Assembly (NCBI GenBank): GCA_937923585.1 | Contig: CALDSM010000339.1 | Span: 1-18,712, forward strand | Length of the DNA: 18,712 nucleotides | Reading direction: 5' to 3' | Source of the DNA: an uncultured bacterium | GTDB lineage: Bacteria > Hydrogenedentota > Hydrogenedentia > Hydrogenedentales > CAITNO01 | Part shown: positions 6,967-14,777 of the stretch, in pieces | Position numbering within the stretch: position 1 is the first letter of the stretch | Layout of the letters: the number at the start of each line of letters is the position of its first letter | Notes under the pieces: model-generated | What the model saw: only the letters and a program-made list of their open reading frames with translations | What the model was told of the DNA's origin: nothing | Database searches by the model: none | Program-made: the position numbers and the translations under genes

Positions 6967-9024
6967 TCAGGCAGGCTCCGTCTTGCCTTTTGCCGCCCGG
7001 CTGGATGCCTCGATCAGGATTATTCCAAGCAGCAGGACTGCGAAGGCAACCGCAATAGCCGTCGTTGACAGCCCCCCCGCATCGTCGCCGGACGATGCCA
7101 GCAGGTTCGTGACCGCATCGGGCAGTTTCTCCGTGCCCAGCAGCATGGCCAGCCCGTTGTTGATGAAGTGGATAATCACGCCCGCCCACAGCGAGCCGGT
7201 GCGCCAGACGGCGTAGGTGATCCCCAGTCCCAGCAGTGCGGTGGGGGCAAACCGGTAAATGCTGAGGTGGAAGACCCCGAAGAGCACCGACACCGCCAGC
7301 AGCGCGGGAATCGGGCGCATGCGCGCACGCAGCCCCGAAAGCAGCGCACCGCGGAAAAGCGCCTCCTCGCAAATTGCCGGAGACACCGCCATGACCAGCA
7401 GTATCCAAATCATGCCGAAGAACGTGTCCGCCCCCCGGAAGAACCCGGCGAACCCCTCTTTCATGGAATCGGGAACCGGCAGGAACTGTTCATGCACGGA
7501 ACTGAAGCCCAAGACCAGGACAAGCATGGACACGCCCATGAAGACGGCGCCCACCCCCTGCATGCGGGAAAGCGCCCGAAGCCGGAGCGTCTCGCGCAGA
7601 TCCACGCGCGCATACCACAGCGCGCCCAGCGTCGGCAGCAAGATTAGGCCCCACTCCGTGAGCGCCAACCCCCACAGCGGACTGCGCCCCTGCGCCCACG
7701 CGCCGACATAGAAGATGAGCAGCATGACCGCCACAAACAGGGTCAGGGCAAACGCAGGCGTGGGCACGGTCCGGGGCGTGTAATCGCTCCGCCGCAGGGA
7801 CAGGGGCATTCCCGGCGACTCCGACAGAATGACATCCTCCCGCTCGAAAACGCGCGCCGCGAAGACCAGCGCCAGCAGCGCAAACGCCGCGGTGCTCACG
7901 AACACGGCAAACACGCCCTCCCAGGTGGCCTGGCCGGTCATGGCGTCCTTGAACAGGAGCACCGTGTTGTCGATGGGGACAAACTGGACCGAGGCCGACA
8001 GATGCATGCCCGGCGCGCCGGCCAGCATGGCCGGCAGCATGATCAGCATGAACACCGGCGTCAGGTAGTTCTGCGCCTCGCGGAAGCTCTTGGCAAACAC
8101 CGCCACCGACATCATCAGCGCCGACAAAAGCAGCGCCAGCGGCACCGTGATGAGCAGCACCATGGCCGCCACGCGCCATGGATCGTCCAGCATCAGCGTG
8201 AACTCCCCGGCCTTCCCGGAGGAAATCTGCGCAAAGAGCACGAAGAACGTCGCCCCCATGCTGGCCAGGTTGAGCAGGGCCGTCAGCATGGCCATCGTGA
8301 ACACCGTCAGGAACTTGCCCGTCACGATCTCCATCTTGCTGGCCGGTGTGGACAGCAGCGTCTCAAAGGTGCCGCGCTCCTTCTCCCCGGCGGTCAGATC
8401 CACCGCGGGGTAGAACGCGCCCAGCCCCATGACGATGACCAGCATCATCGGCATGATCATTCCGAGAATCGTGCCGGAAGTCTTTTCCTTGGGGGCCAGG
8501 TCCACCCGCTTCAGCTCCAGCGGGTTGATGTATTCAAGGTTGATGGCGGCCTTCTCCAGCCTGCGGGTCTGTTCGCGCCGGTTCAGATCATCCAGCGCAT
8601 CCTCCACCCGCCCCACGGCCTCCACCGAACGCGGCTCCGTCTTGTCATACAGCAGGTCCACCGGCAGCGTGTACCCCGCATCAATCGTGTCCAGCAGTTC
8701 CAGCCGCGCCACCGCCACCACGTCGAGTTTCCCCGCGGCGAGGTCCTCCTTCGGGTGCGGGGAGTCCACGATTTCAACGTTCTTGATGTCCGCCACCCAG
8801 GACTTCATCACCTCCGTGTCGCCGGACCCCACCGCCGCAAGGCACACGCGCACCGGGCTGGACTCCATGGACTTCTCATGCACCAGCACCGCCTGCGAGC
8901 CCACCAGCAGCATGGCCGGATAAAGCAGCACCGGAATGCCCACCATCATGAACAGGGTCCGCTTGTCGCGGAACATGTCCAGCAGCTCCTTGCGGAGTAT
9001 GGTGATGACGGTCCGGATTCTCAT
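6967..9024 (-). CDS. NatB-like ABC-2 permease fused to C-terminal CPBP protease domain
   Basis: Fusion protein of 685 residues. Residues 1 to about 430 are an ABC-2 exporter permease of NatB type: one membrane helix near 24-44, a large extracytoplasmic domain (about 45-225), then a cluster of membrane helices with the coupling motif TAGEKERGTFETLLSTPASKME. From about 450 to the end is a CPBP intramembrane protease with intact CEEALFRG (E553, E554, R558), FGVFHLSIY and HFINNG motifs, so the protease part looks active. NatAB in Bacillus is a Na+ extruder, but the substrate here cannot be inferred. The start at 9024 (MRIRTVITILRKELLDMFRDK) is preferred over an open extension to 9189, because it gives the standard NatB N-terminus and avoids overlap with the ATPase gene; GCGGGAG lies 11 bases upstream. 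A hairpin repeat sits in the 61-bp gap to the ATPase gene. Confidence 0.92.
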   Translation of the reverse strand: MRIRTVITILRKELLDMFRDKRTLFMMVGIPVLLYPAMLLVGSQAVLVHEKSMESSPVRVCLAAVGSGDTEVMKSWVADIKNVEIVDSPHPKEDLAAGKLDVVAVARLELLDTIDAGYTLPVDLLYDKTEPRSVEAVGRVEDALDDLNRREQTRRLEKAAINLEYINPLELKRVDLAPKEKTSGTILGMIMPMMLVIVMGLGAFYPAVDLTAGEKERGTFETLLSTPASKMEIVTGKFLTVFTMAMLTALLNLASMGATFFVLFAQISSGKAGEFTLMLDDPWRVAAMVLLITVPLALLLSALMMSVAVFAKSFREAQNYLTPVFMLIMLPAMLAGAPGMHLSASVQFVPIDNTVLLFKDAMTGQATWEGVFAVFVSTAAFALLALVFAARVFEREDVILSESPGMPLSLRRSDYTPRTVPTPAFALTLFVAVMLLIFYVGAWAQGRSPLWGLALTEWGLILLPTLGALWYARVDLRETLRLRALSRMQGVGAVFMGVSMLVLVLGFSSVHEQFLPVPDSMKEGFAGFFRGADTFFGMIWILLVMAVSPAICEEALFRGALLSGLRARMRPIPALLAVSVLFGVFHLSIYRFAPTALLGLGITYAVWRTGSLWAGVIIHFINNGLAMLLGTEKLPDAVTNLLASSGDDAGGLSTTAIAVAFAVLLLGIILIEASSRAAKGKTEPA

Positions 9025-9050
9025 GGATTCGCGAACTCCCGCCCAGTACC

Positions 9051-9067
9051 GCAGGCGTCCCGCCTGC
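9051..9067. repeat. Short hairpin repeat in the ATPase-permease gap
   Basis: Perfect 7-bp arms GCAGGCG (9051-9057) and CGCCTGC (9061-9067) around a 3-nt loop TCC. No T tract follows. Its composition recalls the arms of the element near 683-702 (CAGGCG/CGCCTG), suggesting the same repeat class inserted within an operon. Confidence 0.55.
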
Positions 9068-9085
9068 CATGCCGTGTGTGCATTC

Positions 9086-9835
9086 TCATGGGTGTGCGGG
9101 CTCCCGCTCAGCCACGAGCTTGAGAAACGCGCCGCGCAGGTCCGCCGTGCCGGTTTGTTCGCACAGCGCCGCCTTGCTGTCCACGGCAAAGAGCGCCCCC
9201 TGGTGCAGCAGCCCCACCCGGTCGCACAGCATCTCCGCCTCGGACATGTAGTGCGTGGAGAAGATGATGGCCCGTCCGCGCGCGCGTGCGTCGCTGATGA
9301 ACGACAGAATCGCGGCGCTGGTCATGATGTCCAGCCCGAGCGTCGGCTCGTCCAGAATCAGCACCTGCGGATCGTGCAGAATTACGCGTGCAATCGAGAC
9401 CTTCTGCGTCTGGCCCGTGGAGAGCGTGTCGCAGCGCCGGTCAATGAATTCCGCCATGTCCAGCAGGGCGGTGATTTCCTCCACCCGCCGCCGGATGTCC
9501 GCCGCGCGCATTCCGTACAACCGCCCGAAGTAACGCAGCACCTCCCGTCCGGTCAGCCGCCCATAAAGCCGCGTGCTTCCCGACAGAAAACCAATCGAGG
9601 CACGGATCTGGTCGGGCGCCTCGTCGGCCGCAACGCCGTTGACAAAGCACCGTCCCGAGGTCGGGACGATGATCGTGGCCAGCATGCGCAACAGCGTGGT
9701 CTTGCCCGCCCCGTTGGGCCCCAGCAAACCAAACACCTCGCCCGCAGCCACCTCGAAGGTGGCCCCGCGAACAGCCTCCACCACCCCGGCCCGGGGCGTG
9801 CGGAAAACCTTTCTCAGTTCCTCGGCGCGTAGCAT
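9086..9835 (-). CDS. NatA-like ABC exporter ATPase
   Basis: Cytoplasmic nucleotide-binding subunit (249 residues) expected to power the NatB-like permease encoded just downstream. Visible motifs are Walker A GPNGAGKT (39-46), a signature loop of LSTGQTQKVSIAR (138-150) in place of LSGGQ, Walker B VLILDEP (158-164), a D-loop LGLD, and an H-loop histidine in FSTHYMSEAEMLCDR. The TRLYGRLTGREVLRYFGRLYGM stretch is typical of the NatA/CcmA-like exporter group. A TATAAT promoter lies about 27 bases upstream of the ATG. A GGGAG sits 15 bases before the ATG, which is long for a ribosome site, so translation initiation may be unusual. It is the first gene of a predicted three-gene operon: ATPase, permease-protease fusion, protease. 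Confidence 0.94.
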   Translation of the reverse strand: MLRAEELRKVFRTPRAGVVEAVRGATFEVAAGEVFGLLGPNGAGKTTLLRMLATIIVPTSGRCFVNGVAADEAPDQIRASIGFLSGSTRLYGRLTGREVLRYFGRLYGMRAADIRRRVEEITALLDMAEFIDRRCDTLSTGQTQKVSIARVILHDPQVLILDEPTLGLDIMTSAAILSFISDARARGRAIIFSTHYMSEAEMLCDRVGLLHQGALFAVDSKAALCEQTGTADLRGAFLKLVAEREPAHP

Positions 9836-9861
9836 CCGGTGTCTGTGTTGCTCCCGGAGCC

Positions 9862-9890
9862 ATTATACCCACTGACGGGACCGGTTAAAA
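9862..9890 (-). promoter_or_regulatory. Promoter of the NatA-like operon
   Basis: On the minus strand a perfect -10 box TATAAT (complement of 9862-9867) is preceded at 17 nt by a weak -35 TTTTAA (complement of 9885-9890, 3 of 6). The predicted start is near 9855, giving a very short leader of about 20 nt before the ATPase ATG. Confidence 0.65.
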
Positions 9891-10205
9891 CCCACGTAGC
9901 AAGGCCGCTATCCCCGGCCGGAAGCAACCGCATGTCACAGCTCGCGTCACAGTTTTGTCACAGCTCGTGACGCAAGTTTGTCGCAAGTTCTCTCCGGTCG
10001 GCAACAGGAGGCTGTACTCAAAATGAACCTGATTTCTGTCGGCAATATGGCATTCCTGGGCACGCCAATCTCCTGATTGGCTTTGCTTCCCGATGCCAAT
10101 CAGGAGATTGGCGTGCCCGGGAGTAACCTGCTCGCGCACGACCGTCGGGGTTGTGCTCCCTTCGGCCCCGTTGAAATCTGAAAGCCGCCCCCGCCGCGTG
10201 ATAAA
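9891..10205. other. Gene-free divergent gap holding short repeats
   Basis: Spacer between the two divergent ABC operons, with no credible coding frame. It holds a cluster of short direct and inverted repeats (9933-9989), a long nested inverted repeat (10058-10118) and the candidate promoter at 10199-10207. TGTCACAGCTCG occurs twice (9933-9944, 9956-9967), CGCAAGTT twice (9971-9978, 9982-9989), and CGTCAC/GTGACG (9945-9950, 9967-9972) form an inverted pair. This may be an operator array or a piece of a dispersed repeat; the sequence alone does not decide. Confidence 0.5.
10058..10118. repeat. Nested inverted repeat with 24-bp perfect arms
   Basis: Arms at 10058-10081 and 10095-10118 are perfect reverse complements of 24 bp, separated by 13 nt. 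Each arm contains a smaller hairpin: GCCAATC-TCCT-GATTGGC on the left and GCCAATC-AGGA-GATTGGC on the right. It can thus fold as one long stem or as two small hairpins with 4-nt loops. The design is the same as the element at 633-708, but the bases differ. No T tract follows. Confidence 0.85.
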
Positions 10206-10207
10206 AT
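10199..10207 (+). promoter_or_regulatory. Extended -10 promoter, probably of a leaderless transcript
   Basis: TGATAAAAT fits the extended -10 pattern (TG-N-TATAAT, with TAAAAT 5 of 6). No good -35 lies at 16-18 nt. A start 7 nt downstream would fall at about 10214-10215, exactly at the ATG of the ATPase gene, and no ribosome site is present. A leaderless mRNA is inferred. Confidence 0.5.
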
Positions 10208-10214
10208 GGCGCGC

Positions 10215-11114
10215 ATGGATTCATGCATTGTCATGGAGAACGTCACCAAGCGGTACGGACGCACGGTGGCGGTGGGGGATGTCTCCCTCGAAGTCCGAAA
10301 GGGCGAGGTTCTGGGACTGCTCGGGCCGAACGGCGCGGGCAAGAGCACCACCATCGGCATGCTCGGCGGCCTCATCCGGCCCACGTCGGGCCGCATCTCC
10401 GTGTTCGGCCTCGACCTCGTCCGCGACCATGCCGCCATCGCGCGGCGCATGGGCGTGCTGGTGGAGCGCCCCGCCTTTCCCGACTATCTCACGGTGCGGC
10501 GCGCGCTCAAAATCGACGCGCTGCTTTCCGGGTCGAATGCGTCAGTCGAGGCGGTCATGACGCGCACCGGCCTCACCCATGTCGCCCGCAAGCCGGTGGG
10601 TGCGCTGTCGCAGGGCATGCGCCAGCGGCTCGGCATCGCCCAGGCCGTCCTCACCGAGCCGGAACTGCTCATACTGGACGAGCCCACCTCCGGACTCGAC
10701 GTGGAAAGCACGCGCGACACGCTGCGCTTTCTGCGCCGCCTGAGCAGCGAGGCGGGCGTGACCATTGTCTTCTCCAGCCACCAGATGCAGGAGGTGGAGT
10801 CGCTGTGCGACCGCGTGGCCATCCTCAACGAGGGCGGGCTGGTCGCCTGCGAGGAAAAGGAGACGCTGCTCTCCTGGGACCTGGCCAACGTGGACCTGCT
10901 GGTGGACCGCCCGGACGAGGCCATGGTGGAACTGGCCGCGCTCCACTGGGTCAACGCGGTCCGACCCAGGCCGGAGGGGCTGCACGTCCACCTGGACGGT
11001 CCCAAATCGGACGAACTGGCCGCATGGCTGGTGGGCCGGGGCTTCCGGGTATCGGGCGTGGTGCCGCACCGGCGCACGCTCGAAGACTACTTCCTGAAGG
11101 TCACCGAAACATGA
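10215..11114 (+). CDS. ABC-2 exporter ATPase
   Basis: Nucleotide-binding subunit (299 residues from this start) of an ABC-2 exporter. Motifs are Walker A GPNGAGKST (37-45), signature LSQGMRQRLGIAQ, Walker B LLILDEPTSGLD, and H-loop FSSHQMQEVESLCDR. After the core (about 1-220) a C-terminal extension of about 80 residues is typical of the CcmA/BcrA-like exporter class. Three in-frame ATGs exist near the start (10206, 10215, 10233). The first overlaps the likely -10 box and none has a ribosome site; 10215 is chosen because it coincides with the predicted transcription start, so 10206 remains possible. The stop overlaps the permease start in an ATGA. It is the first gene of a four-gene coupled operon. 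The substrate is unknown. Confidence 0.92.
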   Translation: MDSCIVMENVTKRYGRTVAVGDVSLEVRKGEVLGLLGPNGAGKSTTIGMLGGLIRPTSGRISVFGLDLVRDHAAIARRMGVLVERPAFPDYLTVRRALKIDALLSGSNASVEAVMTRTGLTHVARKPVGALSQGMRQRLGIAQAVLTEPELLILDEPTSGLDVESTRDTLRFLRRLSSEAGVTIVFSSHQMQEVESLCDRVAILNEGGLVACEEKETLLSWDLANVDLLVDRPDEAMVELAALHWVNAVRPRPEGLHVHLDGPKSDELAAWLVGRGFRVSGVVPHRRTLEDYFLKVTET

Positions 11115-11902
11115 TCGCCCGGCTGCTGCGCGCATACCGGGCGGAAGTACACAAGGGTCTCCGCCTCAGACAGGTTTGGGCCGGGCCCGTGGTGCTGCTG
11201 ATCACGCTGGGCCTCGCCCCGCTCCTGCATCCCGTCGCGCGCGACGGGCGCAGCGACTATGATTTCATCGCCGTGGTGACCCCGGCCACGCTCAACCTGC
11301 TCGGTTTCCTCATACTGCTCGCGGGAAGCGCCTCCCTCGTCGCGCAGGAAATCGGCGGCGGCTCGATTCGGCTCTTCCTGGTCCGGCCCGTGCGGCGCAG
11401 GGAGTACCTGCTGGCAAAGTTCCTGGCCGGCGCCACCTACGCCGTCCTGCTGACCGCCATGGTCGCCGCCGGAACCTGGGGCATCGCCCGGGCGCTGGGC
11501 GAACTGCACGGCGTGGCCTTTGGCGGCGAACTGGTGCATACCGGCGAGGACATGGCCCGGGCCTATGCAATCGGTGCCGCGCTCAGCCTGCTGCCCATGC
11601 TGGCAGGCGTTGCCTGCGCGCTGCTCGCGTCCGTCTGCGCGCGCAGTTCGGGCACCGCCGTCACCGCCTCGGTGGGCTTGTGGCTGGTCATGGACACCGT
11701 CAAACACCCGCTGGGCATTGACGCCTACGTGTTCACCACCTATCTTGAGGCGCCCTGGCAGATTTTCGTCAACCGCTGCGACGGCCTCGACGCCGCCTGG
11801 TGGCCCATGGCCGGCTGGTGCGCGGGCGTGTCGCTCTGCACCGCGATTCCGGCCCTGGCGCTGGCGGTGCTGGTGCTCCACCGAAGGAATTTCTCCGCAT
11901 GA
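11111..11902 (+). CDS. ABC-2 exporter permease
   Basis: Inner-membrane permease of 263 residues with about six hydrophobic helices, partner of the ATPase encoded immediately upstream. The N-terminus MIARLLRAYRAEVHKGLRLRQ is the usual cytoplasmic amphipathic start of ABC-2 permeases. It is followed by a membrane helix (about 25-42), an external loop and further helices. The cytoplasmic segment SLVAQEIGGGSIRLFLVRPVRRREYLLAKF is the classic ABC-2 coupling region (E-x-x-x-G-S-x-R-x-x-L-x-x-P-x-x-R). The start is fixed by the 4-nt overlap ATGA with the ATPase gene; its own stop overlaps the next start the same way. No peptidase, glycosyltransferase or other hint of cargo lies nearby apart from the two FG-GAP proteins. 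Confidence 0.9.
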   Translation: MIARLLRAYRAEVHKGLRLRQVWAGPVVLLITLGLAPLLHPVARDGRSDYDFIAVVTPATLNLLGFLILLAGSASLVAQEIGGGSIRLFLVRPVRRREYLLAKFLAGATYAVLLTAMVAAGTWGIARALGELHGVAFGGELVHTGEDMARAYAIGAALSLLPMLAGVACALLASVCARSSGTAVTASVGLWLVMDTVKHPLGIDAYVFTTYLEAPWQIFVNRCDGLDAAWWPMAGWCAGVSLCTAIPALALAVLVLHRRNFSA

Positions 11903-13380
11903 CGCTGCTGGTGGCTGCCTGCCTCGCGGCGGGGGCAATCACCTTCCAGCCGCAGGAAATGCCGGGACTCCGCACCGGTCCCGTTCCGCCCCTCTCCACG
12001 CAGCCCTCCCTGAACTTCAGGCAGGCGGACATGGACGGCGACGGTCTGGCTGACCTGGTGTTTGACCATGCGCTGTGGTTGCAGCAGGCTGGAATGTTTC
12101 CCGATGACCGGCGGGGGGCCCTGCCGCAGGAGGCGCGCGGTGCGCTGCTGGACGTGGACGGCGGCCGGCTCTACTGCATCAGGGAAGGAAGACTGTCCGT
12201 GCTGCATTGGCAGAACGACGCCGCTGCGGTGGAACTGGACCAGGAACTGGGCTGGCCCCTGGACGCGGATGAGTTCAAGACCGGCCTCAGCCGCTTTCTG
12301 CACGACATAGACGGCGACCACCAGCCGGAATTGGTTGCCGTGGACGAGCACGCGGTCACCATTTTCGCCCGACGCGACAACCGCTTTGTTCAGGCGGCCC
12401 GGCTGACCGGCATCCTGCCGGAACTGCGCTACCTCCAGGCGCCGCAGCAGCCCATCTGGCCCAAATCGCGGCGGGTGCTTGCCTTCCCGGCACGGCAGAT
12501 GGCCTGTGATCTGGACTTTGACGGGCGGTCGCTCTCGGTGACTTTCCGCAATCCGGCCGCGGACGGACAATTCGTGTTTCAGCGGGAAACCCGCACGCTC
12601 TCTTCCGGCGACGGCGGATTCAGCGCGGATTCGCCCACAGTGGTGCGCAGTGCACCCGTTCCGGATCATGTGCGGGCATGCCGGCTCAACGGAGATGACA
12701 TCACCGACCTTGCGGGCTGCAAACGGACGGACTCAACGGGCGGTGCGGTGACTTTCTCCACGGTCGAAACGTGGGCCAGCTTGGACGGCGGCAAGACCTT
12801 TGACGTGCGCCGCGCCGCGGCCATGGACCGTTTCCTGCCGCAAATCCCTTTCGCGGACGTGGACGGCGACGGGCTCACGGACATGATCACCGAGTCCACC
12901 GGCCTGTTTGAGGGGGGCACGCGCGAGATGGTCGAGCGGTTCATGACCCGCGCCTCCATCGGCCACACCGTGCGCGTCTACCCGCAGCGGCACGGCGGCT
13001 TTGCCCAAACGCCCGCCATTGAGTTCCAGGTGGAAATCCTGCTGGAAGCGCCGCCGTGGCGCGTGCCGCCCATGTATGCACGGTACCAGTCGGGCACGCT
13101 GGTCAATTTCTCCGGAGACTTCGACGGTGACGGACACCGCGACATCGCCGTGCGCGACCGCCCGGATCGGGTGGCCGTCTGGCTAACGCACGGAGACCTG
13201 TTTTCCTCCGCGCCCGATGCCTCGGTCTCCATTGATTCCGCCGCCGAATACGCGGTGACCGATGTCAACGCAGACGGGCGTTCAGACATTATTGAAACGC
13301 CCGGATCCTCACCGGACCCTGCCAAACAGGCAAAGACGGTCGTCCATTTTGCCGTCTCTGGAAAGGGGGGCACGCCATGA
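11899..13380 (+). CDS. Secreted FG-GAP/VCBS repeat protein 1
   Basis: Predicted exported protein of 493 residues. Residues 1-13 (MTLLVAACLAAGA) form a short hydrophobic signal-like start, but without the usual Lys/Arg. The rest carries spaced calcium-loop motifs of the FG-GAP/VCBS beta-propeller type: DMDGDGLAD (44-52), DIDGDHQPE (136-144), DVDGDGLTD (320-328), DFDGDGHRD (407-415) and DVNADGRSD (455-463). Each is followed by hydrophobic residues as in integrin-alpha-like blades. Such proteins lie outside the cytoplasm and bind Ca2+, polysaccharide or protein. The frame is open upstream to 11800, but the start at 11899 gives the signal sequence and the ATGA overlap with the permease stop. Function is unknown; its tight coupling to an ABC-2 exporter and to a second similar protein is the main clue. 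Confidence 0.88.
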   Translation: MTLLVAACLAAGAITFQPQEMPGLRTGPVPPLSTQPSLNFRQADMDGDGLADLVFDHALWLQQAGMFPDDRRGALPQEARGALLDVDGGRLYCIREGRLSVLHWQNDAAAVELDQELGWPLDADEFKTGLSRFLHDIDGDHQPELVAVDEHAVTIFARRDNRFVQAARLTGILPELRYLQAPQQPIWPKSRRVLAFPARQMACDLDFDGRSLSVTFRNPAADGQFVFQRETRTLSSGDGGFSADSPTVVRSAPVPDHVRACRLNGDDITDLAGCKRTDSTGGAVTFSTVETWASLDGGKTFDVRRAAAMDRFLPQIPFADVDGDGLTDMITESTGLFEGGTREMVERFMTRASIGHTVRVYPQRHGGFAQTPAIEFQVEILLEAPPWRVPPMYARYQSGTLVNFSGDFDGDGHRDIAVRDRPDRVAVWLTHGDLFSSAPDASVSIDSAAEYAVTDVNADGRSDIIETPGSSPDPAKQAKTVVHFAVSGKGGTP

Positions 13381-14777
13381 CCTCCCTCATGGCCGCATGC
13401 AGCCTTTGCTGCGGGGCGCTGTTCTCGCTCCACACAATTCCCGTGGAACAGCCCGACGCGCAGTGCTTCTTTGCCCAGGCCGGAGAAGGGGGCCGTGTGG
13501 ACCTGCTGGTCCTGGACGGACACCGGCTGGCCGTGCATCCCGGCGCGCTTGCGCAGGCGTCCCTGTCGGTGGAGCTCGACCCCGAAAGCTCTGCGGTGGA
13601 TGTGGCTGACCTGGATGGCGACGGCAGGCCGGACCTCGTCGTCGTCGCCGGCGACCGGGTGCTTAAATACAGTCTGGAGCCTTCCGCGTCCCGCGAACCC
13701 CGGGTGCTGTTCTCCGCGCACAGCCTGTTAGCCTGCGCCACGGAACAGCCCTGCCCCCATGTGCTGGTTGCGGCGCGCGGCGGCCGGCCGCTGATCGTCC
13801 TCCCCACCGCCGAAAATCTGGAACTGCGCGCGCCGTCGGGCGAGATGGTCGAAAGCCATCCGACCGGCATGGACGCCGCGCACCGGGTAAGCTTCGGCCA
13901 GCCGTTCAGCGCGCTGCCCGTGCAGCCGCCCCGCCTGGGCGTTCCCGGCGCGCTTGAGATGCGCATCATCCAAACCGCCGCATTCGTGCCGCAACTTCCG
14001 GAGGGGCTTGCGCCCCCGAATCCCGCCGGCGCGGCCCTGTTTGGGGGCAGCGCCGCGCAGGCGGCCGTTGCCGCCCGCAAAGAGTCCGCCGAGTCATGGC
14101 CCTGGTTCCGTCTCCGTCCAACCGCGCAGCAGGACGACGAGCGCGTGTTCTACGCCTACGACCCCGGCGGCGCGCGGGAGACGCTGGTGCGTGTGCGCCG
14201 GGCCCTGCCACCGACTGCGGGACACGGCCGCGAACTCAAGCTGTCCGGCGTCCAGCGCTATCCGGGGCTCGCCGTTCCCTGCACCGCCGCCGTGCCCGAT
14301 TTCAACGGTGACGGCCATGCCGACCTGCTGCTCTGGAACACGGCCGCACCCGTGCCCACCGTCGGCGCGGTGACGCGCGCGCTCACCGGGGGATACTGGT
14401 CCGTCCGGCTCACCGTGCATCTGTTCGAGCCCGCCGCGGGCCGCTACTCCCCCGTGCCGTCCGCGGTAATCCCGCTGCAGGTGCCCGTGGCGTGGCTTCT
14501 GTCCGACCCGGGCATGCCCCCCGTCCGCCATCTCGTACTCGATGAATTCAACGGCAATGACCGCACCGATCTGCTCTGCGCCGTGGCACCCGACAAACTC
14601 GCCGTCTGGGTCTCCGTCCCCTCCGGCATGCGGCCCGACCCGCATCAGGTGGTGCAACTCCCCGGACCCGTCCAACGGGTCGAACTGCGCGGCGACCTCG
14701 ACGGCGACGGCCGCACCAGCGTGGTGTTCCGCGCCCCCGGCGCCTTTCACGTCCTCCGTGCCCGCAAGGGCGGGTGA
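13377..14777 (+). CDS. Secreted FG-GAP/VCBS repeat protein 2
   Basis: Predicted exported protein of 466 residues, last gene of the four-gene operon, overlapping its neighbour by ATGA. The start MTSLMAACSLCCGALFSL (1-18) is a short hydrophobic signal-like stretch without basic residues and with three Cys; a lipoprotein is conceivable but no good lipobox is seen. Calcium-loop motifs appear at DLDGDGRPD (78-86), DFNGDGHAD (308-316), EFNGNDRTD (390-398) and DLDGDGRTS (440-448). The last two are degenerate. The middle (about 130-290) is rich in Ala and Pro and has no recognisable repeat. It looks like a diverged partner of the preceding gene, not a fresh duplicate. A likely terminator hairpin overlaps its stop codon. 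Function is unknown. Confidence 0.85.
   Translation: MTSLMAACSLCCGALFSLHTIPVEQPDAQCFFAQAGEGGRVDLLVLDGHRLAVHPGALAQASLSVELDPESSAVDVADLDGDGRPDLVVVAGDRVLKYSLEPSASREPRVLFSAHSLLACATEQPCPHVLVAARGGRPLIVLPTAENLELRAPSGEMVESHPTGMDAAHRVSFGQPFSALPVQPPRLGVPGALEMRIIQTAAFVPQLPEGLAPPNPAGAALFGGSAAQAAVAARKESAESWPWFRLRPTAQQDDERVFYAYDPGGARETLVRVRRALPPTAGHGRELKLSGVQRYPGLAVPCTAAVPDFNGDGHADLLLWNTAAPVPTVGAVTRALTGGYWSVRLTVHLFEPAAGRYSPVPSAVIPLQVPVAWLLSDPGMPPVRHLVLDEFNGNDRTDLLCAVAPDKLAVWVSVPSGMRPDPHQVVQLPGPVQRVELRGDLDGDGRTSVVFRAPGAFHVLRARKGG

Noticed and set aside
8002..9123. Plus-strand open frame of 373 codons rich in His/Gln/Arg
   Set aside because: Antisense to the permease fusion; the low-complexity composition comes from reading GC-rich codons backwards.
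9885..10139. Minus-strand open frame of 84 codons in the divergent gap
   Set aside because: It runs through the nested inverted repeat and short repeat cluster, has no ribosome site and resembles no family.
11740..12669. Minus-strand open frame of 309 codons opposite permease/FG-GAP genes
   Set aside because: Antisense to genes with clear motifs and coupled starts; no independent support.
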